This document shows positions 59,414 to 64,000 of a stretch of 64,000 bases of DNA, in pieces. Each line of letters starts with the position of its first letter. Position 1 is the stretch's first letter. The stretch comes from Paradevosia shaoguanensis. GTDB lineage: Bacteria; Pseudomonadota; Alphaproteobacteria; Rhizobiales; Devosiaceae. A program made the translations under genes and the position numbers. The DNA is taken from the NCBI RefSeq assembly GCF_016801025.1, contig NZ_CP068983.1:558001-622000 (forward strand), read 5' to 3'. A model generated the notes under the pieces. The model was not told the DNA's origin, ran no database searches, and saw nothing but the letters and a program-made list of their open reading frames with translations.

Positions 59414-59428
59414 CGGGGAGGAACGGGC

Positions 59429-60751
59429 TTATTGGTAGGTGATGACCTTGTCGGCCCCGAACTCGTCGACCAGGGCGTCGTGATAGGTCTTGATCACGTC
59501 ATCGACGCTGGCCCCATCGAGGATGTCGGAGGTCGCCTGCTGCACGAGGGCGGAGACGGTCTGGTAACCCGGGACGGTGTCGCGGCCGGTGGTATCGGCA
59601 GCGAGCGCGGTGGCCTTGGCCAGGTACGGATCGGCCATGTATTCGGGCGATTCCGAGATGTCGGTACGGACGGCCATGCGGTGGTTGGCCAGCGTCCAGG
59701 CCTTGAAGTTGGCGACATCGAAGATCGTCGTCACGAGCTTGAAGGCGGCATCGGGATTGGCGGCCTTGGCGTTGACGCCGATGGTCCAGCCACCAGAGAT
59801 ATTGGTGGTAGCCTTGGCGCCGGGCTCACCCGAACCGGGCCACGGGGTCCAGCCGACCAGCTTGTCGCGTTCTTCGCGGCTGGGCAGATTGACGCCGTTG
59901 CAATCCCACAGGCACGCATCTTCCCAAGAGCCGGAGGCCAGGATGCCCAGCTTGCCATCGGCCAGCGCCTGGCGCACGGCAGCGCCCGGATCGGTAGCGT
60001 AATTGAGGTCCGCCGGGGTCAGCTTCTTGTCGACATAGACCTGGTGGTAGAGATCGAGCGTACGGCGCAGGGCCGGGCTGTCGCCGATCCACTGGCCAGT
60101 CTTGCGGTTGAGCAGGCGATTGCGGTCGTCATCGGGCTTATCGGCGCCGAGCAGCGCCATGTAGAAGCCCTGCATCGTCGCGGCTTCACCCTGCTTGGTG
60201 CCGGCCGGAATCTGGAAGGCGTATTCGACACCGGCATCCTTGAGCTTCTGGGCGGCGTCGAGCACATCGGCCCAGGTCTTGGGCTGCCACGGGGTGGCGA
60301 TGCCGGCCTTCTGGAAGTTGGGAATGGAATACCAGAGCATGCGCACGTCGGTGTCGGTCGGCAGCGCATAGACGTGGCCGTCATAGGAGGCCACTTCGAG
60401 CAGGCCCTTCATGTAATACTGGTACTGGTCCCAGGCGGCGGCCTTCTCGTCGAGCGGCATGAGATAGCCGGACGAGGCGAGCTCTGAGACCATGAAGCTG
60501 TCCATCTGGACAACGTCGGAAGCGGTACCGGCGGAGAGGTCGAGCGCGATGCGCTGGTCGTAGCCGGCACCGGGCAGCTTGATGGCATTGACCTTGTCGC
60601 CAGTCTCCTTTTCGTAGGCAGCGATGCCGGGCTCGACGAGCGATGCGAGCCATTCGGCATACATGATAGAGACTTCGGCCTTGGCAGGAATTGCGGCCGT
60701 CGCCAGCAGCGTAAACGCCGTGGCAGACGCCAGCAGAGTGCGTCTGATCAT
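59429..60751 (-). CDS. Sugar ABC transporter substrate-binding protein (mannoside operon)
   Basis: A 440-residue periplasmic family-1 solute-binding protein. Signal peptide 'MIRRTLLASATAFTLLATAA' (cleavage near AKA) precedes the two-lobe fold with 'YEKETGDKVNAIKLPGAGYD' and 'GILASGSWEDACLWDC'. The cysteine pair in 'EDACLWDCNG' could form a disulfide. The ATG at 60751 follows GGAGGAGG. It is the first gene of an operon with two permeases, the GH38 mannosidase and the ATPase, so alpha-mannosides are the inferred ligand. It is preceded by a perfect LacI-type operator. Confidence 0.9.
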   Translation of the reverse strand: MIRRTLLASATAFTLLATAAIPAKAEVSIMYAEWLASLVEPGIAAYEKETGDKVNAIKLPGAGYDQRIALDLSAGTASDVVQMDSFMVSELASSGYLMPLDEKAAAWDQYQYYMKGLLEVASYDGHVYALPTDTDVRMLWYSIPNFQKAGIATPWQPKTWADVLDAAQKLKDAGVEYAFQIPAGTKQGEAATMQGFYMALLGADKPDDDRNRLLNRKTGQWIGDSPALRRTLDLYHQVYVDKKLTPADLNYATDPGAAVRQALADGKLGILASGSWEDACLWDCNGVNLPSREERDKLVGWTPWPGSGEPGAKATTNISGGWTIGVNAKAANPDAAFKLVTTIFDVANFKAWTLANHRMAVRTDISESPEYMADPYLAKATALAADTTGRDTVPGYQTVSALVQQATSDILDGASVDDVIKTYHDALVDEFGADKVITYQ

Positions 60752-60845
60752 GAAATCCTCCTCCGATTTTTGAATCCGTGCTCCAGAGCCTCCCAGGCCG
60801 GCACGGCTGCACTCCTCCAAGTGCAGGCGCAGCTAAGCGTAGTTT

Positions 60846-60859
60846 TTGCAACGTTGCAA
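60846..60859 (-). promoter_or_regulatory. LacI-type operator of mannoside operon
   Basis: TTGCAACGTTGCAA is a perfect 14-bp palindrome with a central CG, the normal LacI/GalR operator shape, 95 bases upstream of the SBP start and about 200 bases before the divergent LacI gene. Confidence 0.8.
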
Positions 60860-60977
60860 TAGAAACCGAATGTGAATCGAAGGAATGCGTGATGACCACC
60901 GGTTATCACGTTTATATTCAATAGCTTACATGCATACAGACCTGCAAACTCTGCTCATCGATCATGCTTTTGGCATA

Positions 60978-60991
60978 TTGTATCGTTGCAA
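60978..60991 (+). promoter_or_regulatory. Second, degenerate operator before the LacI gene
   Basis: TTGTATCGTTGCAA matches the perfect operator at 60,846 in 12 of 14 positions. Placed 62 bases before the LacI gene start, it suggests autoregulation or looping between the two sites, 132 bp apart centre to centre. Confidence 0.65.
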
Positions 60992-61052
60992 ACTTCCTGT
61001 ATATCGATGGACCAATGGACGGGCCGAAAATCGGCACGGCAAGCCCACTACG

Positions 61053-62078
61053 ATGACGAAGACACGAAGACCCCCTGCCCCGGCTGCAAAGCGCGCCACC
61101 CTCAAGACGATCTCGGAATTGACGGGCCTGAGCCTGTCGACGGTATCGCTATCGCTGCGCGGCGGCGCCTCCCTCAAGGAAGAGACGCGGCGCAAGGTGG
61201 CCGAGGCGGCGGCGAGCGTCGGCTACGTCCCCGACCGCGCCGGCGTGCGCCTGCGGACAGGCAAGACCAATGTGATTGCGCTGGTGCTCGATGGCGCCGA
61301 GGACTCGATCGATTTCGCGCGCTACCTGATCCAGGGGATCGGGCATGCGATCAAGGGCACACGCTACCATCTCACGGTGATACCGGAGTTCGAGCGGAAC
61401 TACTCGGTGGAGTCGGTACGCTACATCCTCGAGAACCGCACGGCGGACGGGGTGATCATCACCCATACGGGCCCGCGCGACCCGCGAGTGAAACTGCTGA
61501 TGGACAACGACTTCCCGTTCGTCAGCCATGGGCGCACGGAGTTCTTCACGCCGCACCCCTACCACGACTTCCATTCCGAGCTGTTCGCGCAGATGGCGGT
61601 GGAGCGCCTGGTCGAGAAGGGTTGCCGGGACCTGATGCTGCTTATCGGGGACGATCGGACGAACAATTACCACAACATCGTTACGGCCTTCGAACGAGCG
61701 GCGGCGCGGCTCAAGGTCGAGACGCGGGTGCTCGACCACTCGACCGGCATTACCGCCAAGGATACGCGGAGCTTTGCGCGCGAACTGGTAAGCGGGGCCA
61801 ACCGACCGGACGGCATCATCTGCGGTGGCGAGCTGCGGGCGATATCGGTGATCAGCGGATTGCAGGAAGCAGGCGTCGTGATCGGGGAGGACCTGCACTT
61901 CATCTCCAAGCAGACCTCGGACATCCTCGGCACGCTGTTCCCGCATGTCGATACGATCGAGGAGGATGTCTACGCGGCCGGACTGGAACTCACCCGGTTG
62001 CTGCTGCGGCGGATCGAAGGCGAGGATGCAGCGGGGCTGCAGACACTGGCCGAACCGCTGGCGCATTGGCGGGAGTGA
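61053..62078 (+). CDS. LacI-family transcriptional regulator (mannoside operon)
   Basis: A 341-residue regulator. The N-terminal helix-turn-helix and hinge 'TLKTISELTGLSLSTVSLSL' (about 16-35) are followed by a periplasmic-binding-like effector domain ('VIALVLDGAEDSIDFARYLI', 'TADGVIITHTGPRDPRVKLL'). The ATG at 61053 is chosen because the helix-turn-helix begins right after it; the frame open from 60,885 runs through the regulatory sites. It is divergent from the mannoside SBP gene and has operator copies on both sides, so it is the operon's repressor by inference. Confidence 0.9.
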   Translation: MTKTRRPPAPAAKRATLKTISELTGLSLSTVSLSLRGGASLKEETRRKVAEAAASVGYVPDRAGVRLRTGKTNVIALVLDGAEDSIDFARYLIQGIGHAIKGTRYHLTVIPEFERNYSVESVRYILENRTADGVIITHTGPRDPRVKLLMDNDFPFVSHGRTEFFTPHPYHDFHSELFAQMAVERLVEKGCRDLMLLIGDDRTNNYHNIVTAFERAAARLKVETRVLDHSTGITAKDTRSFARELVSGANRPDGIICGGELRAISVISGLQEAGVVIGEDLHFISKQTSDILGTLFPHVDTIEEDVYAAGLELTRLLLRRIEGEDAAGLQTLAEPLAHWRE

Positions 62079-62085
62079 TCCTCCC

Positions 62086-64000
62086 TCAGGCCCCTACCCT
62101 CGCGTCGGCGCGAACCTTTGCCACCAGCTGGGTGGCAAGCTCCTTCAGCCGTTCTATCTCGTCATCGGAGAGCGTGCGCGGTTCGTAGGCGATGATCGCC
62201 AGCGCGCCGACGGGCTCGTCGTCGACCAGCAGCGGGACGGCGGCGTAGAAGTCGATGCCGTTGGACTGGAGGTAGAGGTTGGGTTCCTCCGCGTCCTGGG
62301 CGCCGGCGATGAGGGGATCGCCGGTTTCCGTGACGGTCTGGGTCAGGCGATAGGCGTCGGCGTCGTCGCGATGGCGTTCGTCGGAGAGAAGATTGATCGT
62401 CGCGAGCGGGACACCCATGGCTTCGGCGACCTCTTCGAGCGCCGCGACTAGCGCAGCGCTGTCGCGAGGGATGGTGAAACGCTCGGCGAGGGACTCGGGA
62501 GCGGTGGCCGGCTTGAAGCGCTCGGCGATGTAGTCCGTGGCTTCGGCGACGCTGCGTACGAGCTTGTCGACCCGCAGGTCGGCGGCGGTTTCGGAGGCAG
62601 CGTTGGGGTGAAGGTGACAGACGATCACCTCCACGTCAGGCGCCATGCGGTGGAGGCGGCGCGCAACGTAGCGGGTTTGCACCTTGATGTCGGCGCCGAG
62701 ATAGCAAAGGCAGATGGCTGATATGCCGTCGAGCTCGACCTGGCCGATGCTCTCCTGGCGAACGGCGATGGGTGGCAGCACCTTCGAGCCGACGCCCTCG
62801 GTGGCAAGCTGGCGTGCCATGACCTTGGCCTGCGCTTCGTCGATTTCGGTGCGACCGCCGACGATGAGGATGGTCGCTGGCTCCGGCATTTCAACGGCGA
62901 ATTCCTCGATGAGGGCCTCGGTGGTCTCGGCGATGCGGCTGCGCTGGGCGAGCGCCTCGGGGGCGTCGGAGAGTTCGGTGGCAGCGAGCGCGAGAGCGCC
63001 GGAGACGAGATCCTCGAAGACTTCGTCCTCGTCGGTTTCCTCGGCCTCCTCCTCGGCGATCTCTACCGCCTCCTCGATGTCGCCGCGCAGCATGCGCTGA
63101 TAGAGCCGCTCCCTGGGCTCGAGGACGGGATCGGAGCCGAAGAGGGTTTCGAAGACCTGAAGCTGCGGGATGTAGCGTCCGATGACGACGAGGCAGACGG
63201 TGATGGGTGTCGAGAGGACGAGACCGACCGGTCCCCAGAGCGTTGCCCAGAACATGGCCGAGAGCAGGATGGCGACCGGCGAGACGCCGGTGCTGGAGCC
63301 GTAGAGGCGCGGCTCGACGACATTGGCGACGGTCTGGTCGAGCACGACGAAGAAGGCGGCGGTGACGATGACCATGGTCCAGCCGCTATCGACGGCGAGC
63401 GCGAGGCCGATGGGCATTACGGCAACGAGCAGCGCGCCGACGAAGGGGATGTAGCGGAAGACGACGATCATGAGGCCCCAGAGCATGGCGCCGGGCACGC
63501 CAATGATCGCCAGCCCCGTGGCGAAGATGATGCCGTAGCAGACGTTGATGCAGACCTGGATGAGGAGGTAGCGGCCGACGCGGGCGCTGGCGTCGTTGAG
63601 GGCGAGGTTGGTGGTGCTGTAGTCGCCGCGGCCGACGAGGCGGATGAAGCGCTCCTGCAGGTCTTCGCGGCCCATGAGGAGGAAGATCAGGAACACGGTG
63701 ACGATGGCGCCGGTGGCGAGGGGGCCGAGCACGGAGCCCAGCACGCCGGTGACCATGCCCAGGGGGCTGGCGAGATCGTTCGTGATGCGGACGGGTACTG
63801 AATTCTCGGTACTGGCACCGGGCTGGCCGCCGCCGAATTGCTGCTCGAGGGTATCGATGGCCTCGATGATGTTCTGGAACAACCCGTTGCGGCCGCCGAG
63901 CTGATCCTTGATCAGGGCGAACTTGGAGCTGACGGCGCTCTGGTATTGCGGCAGGTCGGCGGCGAGGCGCGCAAACTGGGTGCCGACCAGGTAGCTGAAG
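62086..64000 (-). CDS. AI-2E family permease with long C-terminal extension, 5' end outside window
   Basis: The frame is open to the window edge, so the N-terminus is missing (at least 638 residues visible). The membrane part resembles the AI-2E transporter family ('LLIQVCINVCYGIIFATGLA', 'PVAILLSAMFWATLWGPVG'). A Glu-rich linker ('EEAVEIAEEEAEETDEDEVF') follows, then a Rossmann-like region (about 'ATILIVGGRTEIDEAQAKVM') and a C-terminal GAF-like domain ('ALEEVAEAMGVPLATINLLS', 'FYAAVPLLVDDEPVGALAII'). Substrate is unknown. It is convergent with the LacI gene, 7 bases apart. Confidence 0.78.
   Translation of the reverse strand, partial: FSYLVGTQFARLAADLPQYQSAVSSKFALIKDQLGGRNGLFQNIIEAIDTLEQQFGGGQPGASTENSVPVRITNDLASPLGMVTGVLGSVLGPLATGAIVTVFLIFLLMGREDLQERFIRLVGRGDYSTTNLALNDASARVGRYLLIQVCINVCYGIIFATGLAIIGVPGAMLWGLMIVVFRYIPFVGALLVAVMPIGLALAVDSGWTMVIVTAAFFVVLDQTVANVVEPRLYGSSTGVSPVAILLSAMFWATLWGPVGLVLSTPITVCLVVIGRYIPQLQVFETLFGSDPVLEPRERLYQRMLRGDIEEAVEIAEEEAEETDEDEVFEDLVSGALALAATELSDAPEALAQRSRIAETTEALIEEFAVEMPEPATILIVGGRTEIDEAQAKVMARQLATEGVGSKVLPPIAVRQESIGQVELDGISAICLCYLGADIKVQTRYVARRLHRMAPDVEVIVCHLHPNAASETAADLRVDKLVRSVAEATDYIAERFKPATAPESLAERFTIPRDSAALVAALEEVAEAMGVPLATINLLSDERHRDDADAYRLTQTVTETGDPLIAGAQDAEEPNLYLQSNGIDFYAAVPLLVDDEPVGALAIIAYEPRTLSDDEIERLKELATQLVAKVRADARVGA

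Overview
The window is GC-rich chromosomal DNA, almost fully coding, with few gaps, many ATG/TGA-overlapping ABC-transporter operons, LacI-family sugar regulators, an electron-transfer-flavoprotein pair, and two families of palindromic intergenic repeats built around CCCCGGACTTGATCCGGGG. Together these suggest a free-living alphaproteobacterium of the Hyphomicrobiales (Rhizobiales), and Devosia or a close relative is my best guess. That assignment comes from gene content and style, not from a marker gene. I saw no rRNA, tRNA, CRISPR array, insertion sequence or prophage.

Layout. 1-7.4 kb: an alpha-glucoside uptake set (a LacI regulator cut by the window edge, then aglG, aglF and aglE on the minus strand behind a tandem CAAAACGTTTTG operator), a SAM methyltransferase and a GH1 beta-glucosidase. 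7.4-17 kb: Mrp/ApbC ATPase, transaldolase, aromatic/aspartate aminotransferase, etfBA, an M20 amidohydrolase, two carriers (AbrB and AEC types) and a 2-hydroxyacid dehydrogenase. 17-31 kb: repeats, cupin, GH13 alpha-glucosidase, two paralogous small secreted proteins, DUF3422 protein, glpD-glpK, CAP-domain lipoprotein, a flavin-dependent tryptophan-halogenase-like enzyme, DUF3224 protein, AraC regulator, an aminoglycoside-phosphotransferase-like kinase and a GIY-YIG protein, followed by minisatellites and repeats. 31-39.6 kb: an alpha-galactoside operon (GH4 melA plus a peptide-type ABC transporter like the Sinorhizobium agp system) with a divergent AraC regulator. 39.6-47 kb: a 55-residue membrane protein, an oxidoreductase, Crp/Fnr and LuxR regulators, and a curlin locus (two curlin-like proteins, a CsgH-like chaperone and an outer-membrane barrel). 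47-51.7 kb: a BmpA-type (nucleoside-like) ABC transporter. 51.8-53 kb: the most unusual part. 53.3-62 kb: an alpha-mannoside operon (SBP, two permeases, GH38 mannosidase, UgpC-type ATPase) with a divergent LacI regulator and matching operators. 62-64 kb: an AI-2E-family permease with a long C-terminal extension, cut by the window end.

The outstanding observation lies between 51.8 and 53.0 kb. Two mini-ykkC (guanidine-II) riboswitches, each a pair of hairpins with ACGR loops, stand in tandem. One precedes a stand-alone F0F1 ATP-synthase subunit a gene (atpB) and the other precedes a Gdx/SugE guanidinium exporter. Guanidine control of an orphan proton-channel subunit is a link I do not know from the literature.

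Overall the window reads as a plant- or soil-associated saprotroph's sugar-scavenging chromosome segment: alpha-glucosides, beta-glucosides, alpha-galactosides, alpha-mannosides, glycerol phosphate and nucleosides each have their own uptake or hydrolysis genes, mostly with a local regulator.
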